DNA of 64,000 bases from positions 1-64,000 of the forward strand of contig CAJMEC010000004.1 of the NCBI GenBank assembly GCA_905212345.1, in the 5' to 3' direction. A program made the position numbers and the translations under genes. Below are positions 25,875-35,942 of this stretch, piece by piece. The notes beneath the pieces are model-generated. The model had not been told where the DNA came from. It did not search any database and worked only from the letters and a program-made list of their open reading frames with translations. Within the stretch, counting starts at the first letter, position 1. The number at the start of each line of letters is the position of its first letter. This DNA comes from an uncultured Sutterella sp. GTDB lineage: Bacteria; Pseudomonadota; Gammaproteobacteria; Burkholderiales; Burkholderiaceae_F.

Positions 25875-28640
25875 ATGAATAAAAAACAAAAATGGCTTGC
25901 TGCGGCCGGCATCGTTGTTGTGTGCGCGGTGGGCTTTACATTTTGGCAAAAGGACTCGAGTACCCCTATGAATGACGCATCATCCGTTGTACAGAATACA
26001 GAAACCGCTCAGATGGTAGTGACCGTGGAAGGTGTTACGGAATACCGTTTAGCCAATGGTTTGCGGGTTTTGCTTTTTCCGGATTTCAGCAAACCGACCA
26101 TTACTGTCAATATGACCTATTTGGTGGGCTCACGCCATGAAGGTTATGGCGAAACGGGCATGGCTCACTTACTTGAACACCTGATGTTTAAGGGGTCAAA
26201 GAATTATCCGGAACCGACAAAGGAATTTACGCGCCGCGGTTTCAAGATGAACGGTTCCACTTGGCTTGATCGAACCAATTATTTTGTTTCATTCAATGCC
26301 GTTGATGACAATCTCGATTGGGCTCTCGGCTGGAGTGCCGACGCCATGACCAACTCCTTTATCGCTCAAAAGGATTTGGACACGGAAATGACGGTTGTCC
26401 GAAACGAATTTGAAATGGGTGAAAATAACCCGGTGAGCGTGCTTTTAAAACGAATGCAGTCAGTTCTTTTCGATTGGCACAACTACGGCAACAGTACGAT
26501 TGGAGCCAGAAGCGACATCGAAAATGTAAAAATTGAAAACTTGCAGGCTTTCTATCGCAAATATTATCAGCCTGACAATGCTGTGTTGATGGTATCCGGT
26601 AAGTTCGATGAGGCCGAAACACTCAAAAAAATTGAACGCATTTTTGGTGCTATTGAAAAGCCCACTCGCGTCTTAGAACAGCAGTGGACTGAAGAGCCCA
26701 TCGCTGACGGTCCGCGTACCTTTGAAATTCGTCGCGCAGGTGAAATGAAGGTTGTTGCCGTTGGCTACAGGATTCCTGCAGCTTTGCATCCGGACGCCCA
26801 GCTGATCAATCTGGGGGCTGATGTTTTGGGTGATACACCGCGAGGCCGTTTACACAAAGCACTGGTTGAAACCGGTCTGGCCACTCAAGTCTTTGCTTGG
26901 CCGATGCCGGCGCATGATCCGGGTTTAGCGATGTTTGGCGCCATGTTGCCTAAAGATGGCGATGTGGAAAAAGCCAAAAAGATTCTTATCGAAACAGTTG
27001 AATCAACCTTTGAGAAAGAGCCCTTGCAGGCTGAAGATCTCTCCCTGATGGCAAGGGAAGAAAAAACGCTCTACGAAAGAACTTTTGCCGATCCGGAAAC
27101 GTTTGGCGTGGATATTTCGGACTTTATCGCATTAGGCGACTGGCGGCTCTTCTTTGTTCATCGTGACAGTTGGGAAAAGATGAAACCAGAAGACGTGATG
27201 CAGGCTTGGAAACGATATTTTGTCCGTGATAACCGCGTTGTCGGTACGTTTATTCCGGACAACAAACCGGAGCGCGCGCAAATGACGCCTGCACCGACTT
27301 TGGATAAAGTTCTCTCAGAACATCATTTCAAGGAACAGGGCCAGGAGGCTGAGGTTTTTGATTCCAGCCCCGCCAATCTCAACGCACGCACTGAACGGTT
27401 TGCTATTGGCGACGTTAATGTTGCACTTTTACCGAAAAAGACTCGCGGTGAAACGGTTGTGGTCAGGGCGCAATTCCGTTATGGTAACTATGATTCCCGC
27501 AAAGATAAGCGGGCCGTGGCGGCTTTGATGAGCGCCATGCTTGAGCGCGGAACAAAGACTATGAGCCGCGAGGAAATTAACGATGCTTTCACCAAACTTC
27601 AGATTGAAGGTGACATCGGACAATTTACAACCACTCGTGAGCATTTAGCCGAAGCTCTGAATTTGATGGGAGAGCTTTGGACACAGTCGTCCATGCCGCA
27701 AAAGGATTTCGATGAATTAAAGGCTGAGTTCGCCAATGACGTTCAATCCAGAATGGACGATCCGCGCATTCAGGCCCGCGATGCCATCACCGAACACTTC
27801 AATCACTATCCGAAGGACGATCCGCGTTATCGTCTGACGAGCAAGGAGTTGAAGGCGGCTATTGAGAAGAGTTCATTGGATGATGTAAAAAGCTACTATG
27901 ACAATCAATTCGGAATCGGACGCGGAGAAATTTCTATTGTCGGGGATTTCGATGCTCAGGCTGTCCGTAGCCAACTTGAAGTATTGCTGAATCAGAAAGC
28001 TTCTCAGGTTCCGTATGAACGAATTGTTCGAGAGCATTTTGATACGCCTGCCACGCGAATCATTATCGATACGCCTGATAAAGAAAACGCAACGATTGTT
28101 GCTCGGTTTGATTTTGCCCAGAATAAAAATGATCCGGGAACCGACGCAATGTTGCTCGCTAACTGGATCTTTGGCGGCAGCTCCGGTCTTTCCAATCGTC
28201 TGATGCTTCGTCTTCGTCAGAAAGACGGTTTAAGTTACGGCGCAGGCAGCAGTGTCAATATCCCTGCCTTTGGCAATGACGCAAGTTGGACCATGCAAGC
28301 CATTTTGGCTCCTCAAAATTTGAGAAAAGCGGAAATCGCGCTCTACGAAGAAATTGACCGTGTATTAAAAGAAGGCTTTACGCAAGAGGAGTTGGATGAA
28401 GCGAAAAAAGGCTTTATCGAATATCGCGCGGTTAACCGCAGTCAGGATAGCCTTATTGCCTATCATTGGGTACAAATGATGAATGAAGGTGTGGACTGGA
28501 CGGAAGCCCAAGACCGTGACGAAACGGTGCGCAATTTGACTCTGGACGAGGTCAACAGTGCCTTCCGTAAAATGGTTGATCGCAATGGGTTGACGGTTGT
28601 TTTGGCCGGCGACCAGAAAAAGGCGATGACTCAAGAATAA
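25875..28640 (+). CDS. M16-family zinc metallopeptidase (insulinase/pitrilysin type)
   Basis: This 921-residue protein has an N-terminal membrane anchor or signal (about residues 6-22) and two M16 repeats. The inverted zinc motif HLLEH is in the first domain, with a downstream Glu (ETEMTVVRNEFEMGENNP region). The second half (from about residue 500) lacks a zinc motif, as usual. It is likely periplasmic. The start at 25875 follows a GAAGGA ribosome site. It stands alone and its physiological substrate is unknown. Confidence 0.9.
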   Translation: MNKKQKWLAAAGIVVVCAVGFTFWQKDSSTPMNDASSVVQNTETAQMVVTVEGVTEYRLANGLRVLLFPDFSKPTITVNMTYLVGSRHEGYGETGMAHLLEHLMFKGSKNYPEPTKEFTRRGFKMNGSTWLDRTNYFVSFNAVDDNLDWALGWSADAMTNSFIAQKDLDTEMTVVRNEFEMGENNPVSVLLKRMQSVLFDWHNYGNSTIGARSDIENVKIENLQAFYRKYYQPDNAVLMVSGKFDEAETLKKIERIFGAIEKPTRVLEQQWTEEPIADGPRTFEIRRAGEMKVVAVGYRIPAALHPDAQLINLGADVLGDTPRGRLHKALVETGLATQVFAWPMPAHDPGLAMFGAMLPKDGDVEKAKKILIETVESTFEKEPLQAEDLSLMAREEKTLYERTFADPETFGVDISDFIALGDWRLFFVHRDSWEKMKPEDVMQAWKRYFVRDNRVVGTFIPDNKPERAQMTPAPTLDKVLSEHHFKEQGQEAEVFDSSPANLNARTERFAIGDVNVALLPKKTRGETVVVRAQFRYGNYDSRKDKRAVAALMSAMLERGTKTMSREEINDAFTKLQIEGDIGQFTTTREHLAEALNLMGELWTQSSMPQKDFDELKAEFANDVQSRMDDPRIQARDAITEHFNHYPKDDPRYRLTSKELKAAIEKSSLDDVKSYYDNQFGIGRGEISIVGDFDAQAVRSQLEVLLNQKASQVPYERIVREHFDTPATRIIIDTPDKENATIVARFDFAQNKNDPGTDAMLLANWIFGGSSGLSNRLMLRLRQKDGLSYGAGSSVNIPAFGNDASWTMQAILAPQNLRKAEIALYEEIDRVLKEGFTQEELDEAKKGFIEYRAVNRSQDSLIAYHWVQMMNEGVDWTEAQDRDETVRNLTLDEVNSAFRKMVDRNGLTVVLAGDQKKAMTQE

Positions 28641-28658
28641 GTTATTTTTTCTGTTAGT

Positions 28659-28697
28659 AAAAAGCCTTGGTTGACATTTGGTTAACCGAGGCTTTTT
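28659..28697. terminator. Bidirectional terminator between the M16 protease and ygfZ
   Basis: AAAAAGCCTTGGTT and AACCGAGGCTTTTT pair with one mismatch, with A and T runs on the two sides, serving both converging genes. Confidence 0.85.
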
Positions 28698-28706
28698 AAT
28701 TGCAAT

Positions 28707-29615
28707 TTAAATACCGTACGGAAGTGCCAACATCGAAAAAGAAGCACCATTAATTTGGTAGCAGCCACCTTGCATACTCTTTAATGTTACTTCGGCCAGA
28801 ACAACAGTTTCAGAGCTTGAACTTACGCTCATCACAACATTACCGACCGCTTCATTTAGTTGGAAAATATCCGTATTCGCTGAGACCTTGACCGACTCTG
28901 CACTCTTTAATACAACCATTCGACGGGGGGTTGATCCGATGTGTTGAACACGTGAGATGATTTCTTGGCCCGGATAACAACCCTTGTCAAAAACAAGACC
29001 GCCGATTTTGTCCAAATTAATCCATTGAGGGATGAAGGCCTCTTTTGTCTTTTCAAAAACCCATGGCGTGCCCGTTTCAATTTCACTCTTAAACCATAAA
29101 GCGGCATTATCCGTTGAGACCGTAAAATGATCATTGAGGGTTTGAGTTGATCCAACGGCTATAACTCTGGCTTTATTGTTCCAATCACGAAGACGGCCGA
29201 TTAAATAACCCTCGCTTAAAACAGCGTGGTCAACTTCCGGCAAGGGCAGATCCGGAGCAATGAGGCCATAAACGGATAGTTCCTGAGCCTGTCGAATCGT
29301 CACTTTGCTCCTCAAAATAAACATGGAAAGGCGTTTAATGAATCCAGCGACAAGATCGGAGGGCAAAATGAGTAGGTAGACGTCGTTATATTTAACGACA
29401 CGCATGAGCGCTAGTATTCTGCCTTGCGGTTGACAATAAGCCGCTAAGCGAAAGGACTCACCGAGATTTCTAATGTGGTTGGTGAATTGACCGTGCAGAA
29501 AAGCTTCCGCATCTTCTCCCTTAACTTCAAGAACAGAAAATTCTTTAAGTAAAGAAACAAACGGTTTTGTTTCCATCTCGTCTAATGTCCAAGAGCCAGA
29601 GATGTGATTTTCCAT
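28707..29615 (-). CDS. ygfZ: YgfZ/GcvT-fold folate-binding Fe-S repair protein
   Basis: YgfZ is a folate-dependent protein that supports maturation or repair of Fe-S enzymes. The 302-residue protein carries the diagnostic motif KGCYPGQE with its conserved Cys near residue 215. Its N-terminus is GcvT-like. ATG at 29615 follows a GGAG; a TTG at 29630 would add five residues. It is divergent from mltG, a conserved arrangement in beta- and gammaproteobacteria. Confidence 0.9.
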   Translation of the reverse strand: MENHISGSWTLDEMETKPFVSLLKEFSVLEVKGEDAEAFLHGQFTNHIRNLGESFRLAAYCQPQGRILALMRVVKYNDVYLLILPSDLVAGFIKRLSMFILRSKVTIRQAQELSVYGLIAPDLPLPEVDHAVLSEGYLIGRLRDWNNKARVIAVGSTQTLNDHFTVSTDNAALWFKSEIETGTPWVFEKTKEAFIPQWINLDKIGGLVFDKGCYPGQEIISRVQHIGSTPRRMVVLKSAESVKVSANTDIFQLNEAVGNVVMSVSSSSETVVLAEVTLKSMQGGCYQINGASFSMLALPYGI

Positions 29616-29688
29616 GTCAGGCAACTCCAAAATTCAATGTAGGCTGTTATTATGAAGGCTTCAAAAAAAATGTGCGAATTTGCCTTCA

Positions 29689-30735
29689 ATGTTTAAATTT
29701 AGTACAGACACTATTGAGAAAATTAAAACGGTGGATAAGCGATATTGGGTCTTGGGACTGGCTGCCGGTGTTGTGGCAGTCGGACTCTTTTTTGTATGCG
29801 CCAATCAAATTACTTTTACTGAGGAGGCGTTATCTAAAAAAGAAATTACCTTCAATGTGCCACCGGGAACTCCTGCCGCCCGTATTCCAGCTCTGCTTGA
29901 AAAAGAGGGCGTTGAGGTAAACGACTTTTATTTTAAGCTTTCACTTCGTCTGACCGGTGCTCATAAAAACCTTCACGCAGGTTTTTATCGTGTATATCCG
30001 GATGATACAGTCGGTAGCATCACTGAGCGCCTTTCAAAAGGTGAAGCTTATCTCTTTTCCTGGCGTATTCCCGATGGATCCACCTATTGGGAAGTTCGTA
30101 AAAGCTTAAATGCCGTGGAGGGCATAAAGCACGATTCGCAAGACATGACCGCTGAGGCGCTTCTGTTTGCTATCGGCGCAAAGGAAACTCATCTTGAAGG
30201 TCTCTTTGCGCCCGATACGTATAACTTCCATGCCAACGTCTCTGACCTTTTGATTTTAAAAAAGGCCTATGAGCAACAACAAGCGATTCTCACCGAAGAG
30301 TGGACTAACAGAGGGGCTGACTGTCAGGTTAATACACCGTACGAAGCCTTGATTCTCGCCAGTATTGTCGAACGCGAGGTCGCCAGAAGTGAAGATCGGG
30401 CAATCGTTGCCGGAATTTTCTCTAACCGTTTAAGAATAAAGATGCCTCTTCAGACCGACCCGAGTGTGATTTATGGCGAAGGGGAAGCTTTTGGCGGCGA
30501 TATCAAACGCGAGCACCTGCGAAAAATAACGCCTTACAATACGTATCGTTTTGTAGGTTTGCCGCCCACTCCGATTGGCAATCCGACTCGGGAAAGCATT
30601 CATGCGGTTTTACATCCGGCTAAAACGGATTACCTCTATTTTATTAATAAGGCAAACGGGGATTTAGTTCCTTCGAAGACCTTGGCCGAACACAATCGCG
30701 CGGTACGACGTTATATTTTGAATAAAGGACATTAG
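29689..30735 (+). CDS. mltG: Endolytic murein transglycosylase MltG
   Basis: MltG cuts nascent peptidoglycan strands at the inner membrane. The 348-residue protein has one N-terminal membrane segment (about residues 22-40), a LysM-like region, and the YceG catalytic domain with EALILASIVERE (catalytic Glu) and LQTDPSVIYG. It heads the mltG-tmk-holB operon. ATG at 29689 has a poor ribosome site; a TTG at 29680 is an alternative. Confidence 0.94.
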   Translation: MFKFSTDTIEKIKTVDKRYWVLGLAAGVVAVGLFFVCANQITFTEEALSKKEITFNVPPGTPAARIPALLEKEGVEVNDFYFKLSLRLTGAHKNLHAGFYRVYPDDTVGSITERLSKGEAYLFSWRIPDGSTYWEVRKSLNAVEGIKHDSQDMTAEALLFAIGAKETHLEGLFAPDTYNFHANVSDLLILKKAYEQQQAILTEEWTNRGADCQVNTPYEALILASIVEREVARSEDRAIVAGIFSNRLRIKMPLQTDPSVIYGEGEAFGGDIKREHLRKITPYNTYRFVGLPPTPIGNPTRESIHAVLHPAKTDYLYFINKANGDLVPSKTLAEHNRAVRRYILNKGH

Positions 30736-30739
30736 ACTC

Positions 30740-31348
30740 ATGCGAGGACGTTTCATTACTTTTGAAGGCATTGACGGTGCCGGTAAAAGTACCCAGATTG
30801 ATGTCATTGAGGAAACGCTTAAAGCGCGTGGTTTTGAGGTTATTCGCACGCGTGAACCGGGCGGTACACCTTTGGGAGAAGTAATCCGCAAAGAGCTTTT
30901 GTCGGTCTCGATGGATCCATCGACCGAGACGCTTTTATTTTTTGCTTCCAGAGCCGAACATATCGCGCAAGTGATCCGCCCGGCCATTGAGCGCGGTGCT
31001 TGGGTCTTAAGCGATCGCTTTACCGATGCGACTTACGCCTATCAGGTCGGCGGCCGAGGTTTCCCGGCTCATAAAGTTGAAGAGCTAGAACGATGGACAC
31101 AGGGGGATTTGCAACCCGATCGAACGGTGCTCTTTGATATTGAGCCTGAGGTCGCAGCCGAACGAGTGGCACGAGCCCGAAATCTTGATCGGTTTGAGAA
31201 GGAAAATTTAGACTTTTTCAAACGGGTCCGACAGGCGTATTTGACGAGAGCCAAACAGTCGCCTAACCGTTTCCTTATTATTGACAGCATGCAGGATAAG
31301 GACACGGTAAGCGCTATCCTTCGCAAGGAGTTCTCATCATGGGCATAG
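30740..31348 (+). CDS. tmk: Thymidylate kinase
   Basis: Tmk phosphorylates dTMP to dTDP. The 202-residue protein has the P-loop FEGIDGAGKST at residue 8, the REPGGTPLGE segment, and SDRFTDATYAYQ with the DR(F/Y) motif. It follows mltG by 4 bases and overlaps holB by 10 bases, showing tight coupling. Confidence 0.96.
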   Translation: MRGRFITFEGIDGAGKSTQIDVIEETLKARGFEVIRTREPGGTPLGEVIRKELLSVSMDPSTETLLFFASRAEHIAQVIRPAIERGAWVLSDRFTDATYAYQVGGRGFPAHKVEELERWTQGDLQPDRTVLFDIEPEVAAERVARARNLDRFEKENLDFFKRVRQAYLTRAKQSPNRFLIIDSMQDKDTVSAILRKEFSSWA

Positions 31349-32439
31349 CGGTTTATCCCTGGCAAGAGGAACTGGCCCGCGAGCTTGTCAGTTTCAAGGA
31401 TAATCTCCCCAATGGTCTTCTGGTCTACGGCCCACGCGGCATCGGAACAATTGACTTAGTCATTGCATATGCAAAGAGTCTGTTTTGCGAGCATCCGCAC
31501 AAAGATGGGACACCGTGCGGGGAGTGCAAGGGCTGCAAAATGGCCAACGCCTTTACGCACCCTGATTTGCGCTATGTTGTGAGCGAAGCGGAATCGATTC
31601 CTCGAGGCATTCCTTTTGAACCGCCTTCCAATGCGACAAAAGACAGAAAAATATACCGTGAAATTCTCATTCACCAGCCTCGGGAGCTCACGGACTTTTT
31701 AAATTTGGCCCCGCACATTGATAAAGGACGCCGCATTATTGTGGTCTACCCGGCCGACGCCATTCGAGCCGATGCAGCAGCCACATTCTTGAAAAGTCTT
31801 GAAGAGCCTCCCGAAAGAACGACTTTCCTGTTGGTTGCTGATGATATCGACCGGGTGCTGCCCACCATCCGCTCACGGTGCAGATTGTTAAGAGCCAAAG
31901 CTCCAACGCATGAAGAATCGTTGCAATGGCTTAAAAGTGTCGGCATTGAAGATGCGCAAGAAGCTTTGGCGCGTGCTGCCGAACGCCCGTGTCTTGTAAC
32001 CGATGAGCGCGCCATTCGTAATAACGCAGAAATTGACGCCAAGGTTCGTGATCAGCTTCTTACATTGACGACAATGGCTCCATCTATTCGAATGGCGCTT
32101 TTAAAGACATTGTCTCAAGGACCCTCGATTGAATTGACCAATATCGCCGTCAAAGAAGGACGGAGCGCTTTGCCGGTGTCTGCCGTATTGCCGGTTTTGG
32201 AGCGCTGGAGTTATGACCTCTTGGCCGTTAAGCAAGGCCTTGAACCTCATTACTTTCCGGCCTATTCACCTCAAATGAAAAGGTTGGTCAGTTCAGTGGA
32301 CGCTGAGAAGCTTTTTAAATACATTGATTCACTCAAAGCGATGAGACGGGTTGTCACACATCCGTTAAATGCCCAACTGATTATTGAGCAGGCCATTCTT
32401 CGCTATCGAAAAGCAATGGCCAATCAAGACTTCGACTAA
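31339..32439 (+). CDS. holB: DNA polymerase III delta-prime subunit
   Basis: HolB is part of the clamp loader. The 366-residue protein has a degenerate P-loop (GPRGIGTID, without the GKT lysine), as expected for the delta-prime stator. It also has the zinc-binding cysteines (CEHP, CGECKGC) and the SRC motif (RSRCRLL) conserved in clamp loaders. It overlaps tmk and is convergent with the recombinase, whose stop lies 1 base away. Confidence 0.93.
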   Translation: MGIAVYPWQEELARELVSFKDNLPNGLLVYGPRGIGTIDLVIAYAKSLFCEHPHKDGTPCGECKGCKMANAFTHPDLRYVVSEAESIPRGIPFEPPSNATKDRKIYREILIHQPRELTDFLNLAPHIDKGRRIIVVYPADAIRADAAATFLKSLEEPPERTTFLLVADDIDRVLPTIRSRCRLLRAKAPTHEESLQWLKSVGIEDAQEALARAAERPCLVTDERAIRNNAEIDAKVRDQLLTLTTMAPSIRMALLKTLSQGPSIELTNIAVKEGRSALPVSAVLPVLERWSYDLLAVKQGLEPHYFPAYSPQMKRLVSSVDAEKLFKYIDSLKAMRRVVTHPLNAQLIIEQAILRYRKAMANQDFD

Positions 32440-32440
32440 T

Positions 32441-33937
32441 TTAAAAGGCTCTCAGTTTTCTCATAGCTCTGGCCACTTCACTTTCTTCAGGCGTGAGGTA
32501 ACGGCTGGTTGTCCCGACGCTCGCATGCCCCATTGCGTTTTGCACGACGTTGACCGGCATCTCTTTTAATGCAGTTGTGGCAAAGGTATGTCGCAGCCAG
32601 TGTGTGGAACTGGCTCTGAATTTGGCAGCGTCCAATGGATGTTCTGCCTCAACGTGTGAAGCGACTTCTTCGAGAAATTCTTCCAGTGCCCGATAAAGTC
32701 CCGAGCGGCTCAGTGCCGTTCGCTTCGCTTGACCGATTCGCTGTTCGGTTTTCTTTCCTCGTCCCAAGGAACTCAGTAGTGGCGTATCCGGATCAACGAG
32801 GCCTAAGTGGGCCAGACCGCGCATGGTTAGGTAATGATTAATGAGGGCGACTTGTTCTTCTTGAAGGGGAAGCCGTCTGACTTTATCTCCCTTACCAACA
32901 ACTTCAATAACGGTTATGGTGTCATTGTCTATTCGACGTTCAACTATCCAAGAGGCTCTTGCCTGAAGCATTTCACTGGCGCGCAAGCCCAATCCCTTGC
33001 CAAACATCAAAATGACCGCCATGCGAGCGTGACGTTCATTGTCATCCTGGGATTCGAAGAAGTTGTAAATGCTTTGCCATTGATCCTCGCTGAAGGATCG
33101 GTCGGCAAAAGCTTTCGGGGCGCCTTCACCGTCAAGATAAGGAACTTTTGATGAAATCTGATCAAAAGGATTGTAGATGATGTAGCCCGTTTTCTTTAAA
33201 AAGTTAAAAAGCTGTCGAACCACCGTTACCGACATTTTTCTTGAAGTATGCGACAGAGCGCTGTTAAACGGACGCCAGTTATCATTGTCACGGGGCGTAT
33301 TTTTAGCGCCAATCCAGTCGTACTGCGGATTTTTCCAACGTTTAGCCCAATCTTTTTCGTTTAAGCGCCCAAGTTCTTCAAGCCATCGCAAATACTCAGC
33401 GGCTTCTTGCACGCCAACTGAACTCATGGCGATGTCTTTTTCAACCGTACACCACAGTAAAAAGCGCTCAGCCTCTTTTCGATAAACGCCTTGCGTATTG
33501 ACATTTCCAGCACGGGCAGAAAGCCAGGCCTTGACCGCCGATAAATCATCAGAGGCTTCGAGACTTTTCTTTGAGTCATCACCTCTGTTGGTGCCGCCTC
33601 GCCCATCCAAGCCGATGTCGAGACGTATTTTTTCCAAAGGGACGATGCGGGGATTGGGCGGAAAGTCAGCAATTGAAGACTTCTCTTTATCTTTCTTTCT
33701 TGATTGAGTATTTCGGATCAATCCATTCGACGAGAGCCACAGAGTTAAAGCTTTTCTATCATCATCGGAAGCTATAACCTTGGCCAATTCATCTTTTTTG
33801 ATTAATTTGACGAGATCAGAAACGGTGAGACAGTTTTCTTGAAAGGCTTTGAAAGCGATCGGCGTTATGAAAATATCCGTCAATCGCGTTTTAGAGCTCA
33901 CTTTTTCAGGTAGTGGATTGAGAAATAAAACCGACAT
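32441..33937 (-). CDS. Tyrosine recombinase (phage-integrase family), stand-alone
   Basis: The 498-residue protein has the full catalytic set of tyrosine recombinases: Arg near 319 (GLRASEM), HxxR at HWLRHTF (Arg near 449), a second His in MGHASVGTTSRY, and the nucleophile Tyr near 480. A SAM-like N-terminal DNA-binding domain (about 130-260) precedes it. The first ~120 residues are an extra region of unknown role. There is no excisionase, no phage gene, no att-like direct repeat and no adjacent tRNA. It may be a domesticated recombinase or the last remnant of an integrated element. Confidence 0.85.
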   Translation of the reverse strand: MSVLFLNPLPEKVSSKTRLTDIFITPIAFKAFQENCLTVSDLVKLIKKDELAKVIASDDDRKALTLWLSSNGLIRNTQSRKKDKEKSSIADFPPNPRIVPLEKIRLDIGLDGRGGTNRGDDSKKSLEASDDLSAVKAWLSARAGNVNTQGVYRKEAERFLLWCTVEKDIAMSSVGVQEAAEYLRWLEELGRLNEKDWAKRWKNPQYDWIGAKNTPRDNDNWRPFNSALSHTSRKMSVTVVRQLFNFLKKTGYIIYNPFDQISSKVPYLDGEGAPKAFADRSFSEDQWQSIYNFFESQDDNERHARMAVILMFGKGLGLRASEMLQARASWIVERRIDNDTITVIEVVGKGDKVRRLPLQEEQVALINHYLTMRGLAHLGLVDPDTPLLSSLGRGKKTEQRIGQAKRTALSRSGLYRALEEFLEEVASHVEAEHPLDAAKFRASSTHWLRHTFATTALKEMPVNVVQNAMGHASVGTTSRYLTPEESEVARAMRKLRAF

Positions 33938-34019
33938 TTTAAAAACTTATGTTGAATAACTGTGTAATTTTAGCCAGTATTTACTAAGATTAGCCTTTTG
34001 ATTGGTAAGATTTTTCATC

Positions 34020-35912
34020 ATGCGGCGTTTTCTGATTACCTGTGTTGCCATTTTAGTGGTGCTCCTTTCTGCCATGGGGGTCGAATCCCTCATTATGGGT
34101 GATCACAATTCAATCTTGCGACAAACTCTGACCAGTCCGGTTAAGCAATTTATTGACGGCTCCAGAATCAACTCAAACCAGGTAGTCGTCGCTGTCGATG
34201 CTCAAATAGATCCTTATATGCAAAGGAACTATTTCAAAGCGACCATTGATGCCATTGATAAAACCGTTCGAGACGCTGACAAATTTTTGGTTCTGAAGTT
34301 TTTAGATCGTGAGACGATTTCCGCCATGTTGGCCGATGGCGAAATTGATTTTTTGATCAGCGATTCCGATTTCTACGCAAGCCTGGCTTTTGAAGACAAG
34401 GTTAAGGCAATTGCCATGCTTTGGCGAGCGCAAGCCAAGTCCCCAAGCTATTCAGCGGCTTCAACTATCGTTGTAAATGCTGCGAATGAAAAAATTTACA
34501 CATTGACGGACATTGCAACCGGCTCTTATCGTGTTGCTGCCACTTCCAGTGATTCGTTTGCCGGTTTTACCATAGCCAAAGAACCTTTTGCAGAGAAGAA
34601 TTTGTCGTGGCAAGCGGCTTTTAAATATATTGTCTTTACCTCCAATCGAAATCCATTGGAAGTATTAAATGCGGTTAAAACCGGCACCGCCGATGTGGGT
34701 ATTGTTCCGGCTTGTTTTATTGAACAGGTCATGATTCGCAATCAAGCCCACTTAAGCGATTATCGTGTCATCAATCCTCAGCCTGTCACCGAAATGGCTT
34801 GTCAGCACTCAACCGATGCCTACCCGAGCCTGATGGTCTCTTATCGAAACGGTGTGGACAGTAACTATATTCTCGATATGACCAACGCTTTGTTAGGACT
34901 GAAGCTACCATTTGGCACAACTTGGAGCATGCCTGAAAATACCCGCGAGTTGTACGATCTCATGTATCACTTACGAATCGGTCCCTACAATAATGTCACT
35001 TATTCGGCTATTTATCGGACTTTCAGCGAAAATCGTACGATTTTCATTACGGCGATTTTCTTAATCGTCGCAGGCTTTTTCTATAACTTAATTATTTCTG
35101 TGGAAGTAGCCTCGCGCACCAAGGCTCTGAAGCGGGCTTTGGCGGAAAAAGACCGAATTTCTAAGCAGCAAGAACAAACCAATGAATATATCTCTCGTCT
35201 GGAGCGCACCGGTATTGTCGGTCAGATGTCGAGCATGATTGCCCATGAGTTAAAGCAACCTTTAGCAACGGTTTCCAATTATTCAAGAGGATTGCTGCGA
35301 CGCATTGAGAGGGGATCGGCCGATAAGGATACGATCGTCAAAATCCTCAAAGAAATTGACTACCATACCGAGCGCGCTAACGACATTGTTGATCACGTCA
35401 GAAGTTATGCCAAGCCCCATGAGATCAAGCGTGAAGAGCATGATTTGCGCGATATCGTGGCAAAGACCGTGGCCACTTTTGAAAAGTCCGGCCGTACATC
35501 AGTTCCCGTCATCGTTGAAGGCGAGCGCAGGGCACTTGTCGAAGCAGACGATTGGGAAATTGAATTAGCGCTTCTGAATCTTTTGAAAAATTCTGCTGAT
35601 GCTTTTACAGAGATTCATCCTGCGATGCGCGATGAAGGTGAGAACGTCATCCGCATCCGTATTGAGGATCATGAGGAAACGTGGTGGATTCGTGTTATCG
35701 ATAACGCAAAATTGGTTGATGAGACCTTTACAGAGCAGTTCTTCCAAAAACTGGAGACGACAAAAGCCCACGGCTTAGGGCTAGGTTTATCAATTGTGAG
35801 CTCATTGGCTGAACGTCACGCCGGACGTGTTTGGGCAGAACCTAATCCGGGTCGCGGCGTCATCGTGACGATTGAATTGCCTAAATATCAATCTATCGAA
35901 GAAAAAATCTGA
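34020..35912 (+). CDS. TtrS-like sensor histidine kinase with a PhnD-type periplasmic domain, no partner regulator nearby
   Basis: The 630-residue protein has an N-terminal membrane segment (about 4-24) and a periplasmic domain that resembles phosphonate-binding-protein-like sensors of the TtrS group. A second membrane segment follows at about 340-360. The HisKA domain has the phospho-acceptor His409 in MIAHELKQPLATVSNY, and the HATPase domain has LLNLLKNSADAF (N box) and GLGLGLSIV (G2 box). TtrS senses tetrathionate; the ligand here is unknown. No response regulator is next to it: the neighbours are the recombinase and rng. The start at 34020 is preferred over a TTG at 34002. Confidence 0.85.
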   Translation: MRRFLITCVAILVVLLSAMGVESLIMGDHNSILRQTLTSPVKQFIDGSRINSNQVVVAVDAQIDPYMQRNYFKATIDAIDKTVRDADKFLVLKFLDRETISAMLADGEIDFLISDSDFYASLAFEDKVKAIAMLWRAQAKSPSYSAASTIVVNAANEKIYTLTDIATGSYRVAATSSDSFAGFTIAKEPFAEKNLSWQAAFKYIVFTSNRNPLEVLNAVKTGTADVGIVPACFIEQVMIRNQAHLSDYRVINPQPVTEMACQHSTDAYPSLMVSYRNGVDSNYILDMTNALLGLKLPFGTTWSMPENTRELYDLMYHLRIGPYNNVTYSAIYRTFSENRTIFITAIFLIVAGFFYNLIISVEVASRTKALKRALAEKDRISKQQEQTNEYISRLERTGIVGQMSSMIAHELKQPLATVSNYSRGLLRRIERGSADKDTIVKILKEIDYHTERANDIVDHVRSYAKPHEIKREEHDLRDIVAKTVATFEKSGRTSVPVIVEGERRALVEADDWEIELALLNLLKNSADAFTEIHPAMRDEGENVIRIRIEDHEETWWIRVIDNAKLVDETFTEQFFQKLETTKAHGLGLGLSIVSSLAERHAGRVWAEPNPGRGVIVTIELPKYQSIEEKI

Positions 35913-35918
35913 TGCAAA

Positions 35919-35936
35919 GGGACCCTGTGAGGTCCC
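35919..35936. terminator. Short hairpin between the sensor kinase and rng
   Basis: GGGACC (35919-35924) pairs with GGTCCC (35931-35936) around a 6-base loop. It lies between two converging genes. Confidence 0.5.
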
Positions 35937-35942
35937 ATTTGC

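Noticed and set aside
32441..33937. Integrated prophage or genomic island
   Set aside because: Only the recombinase is present; flanking genes are housekeeping and no att repeats were found.
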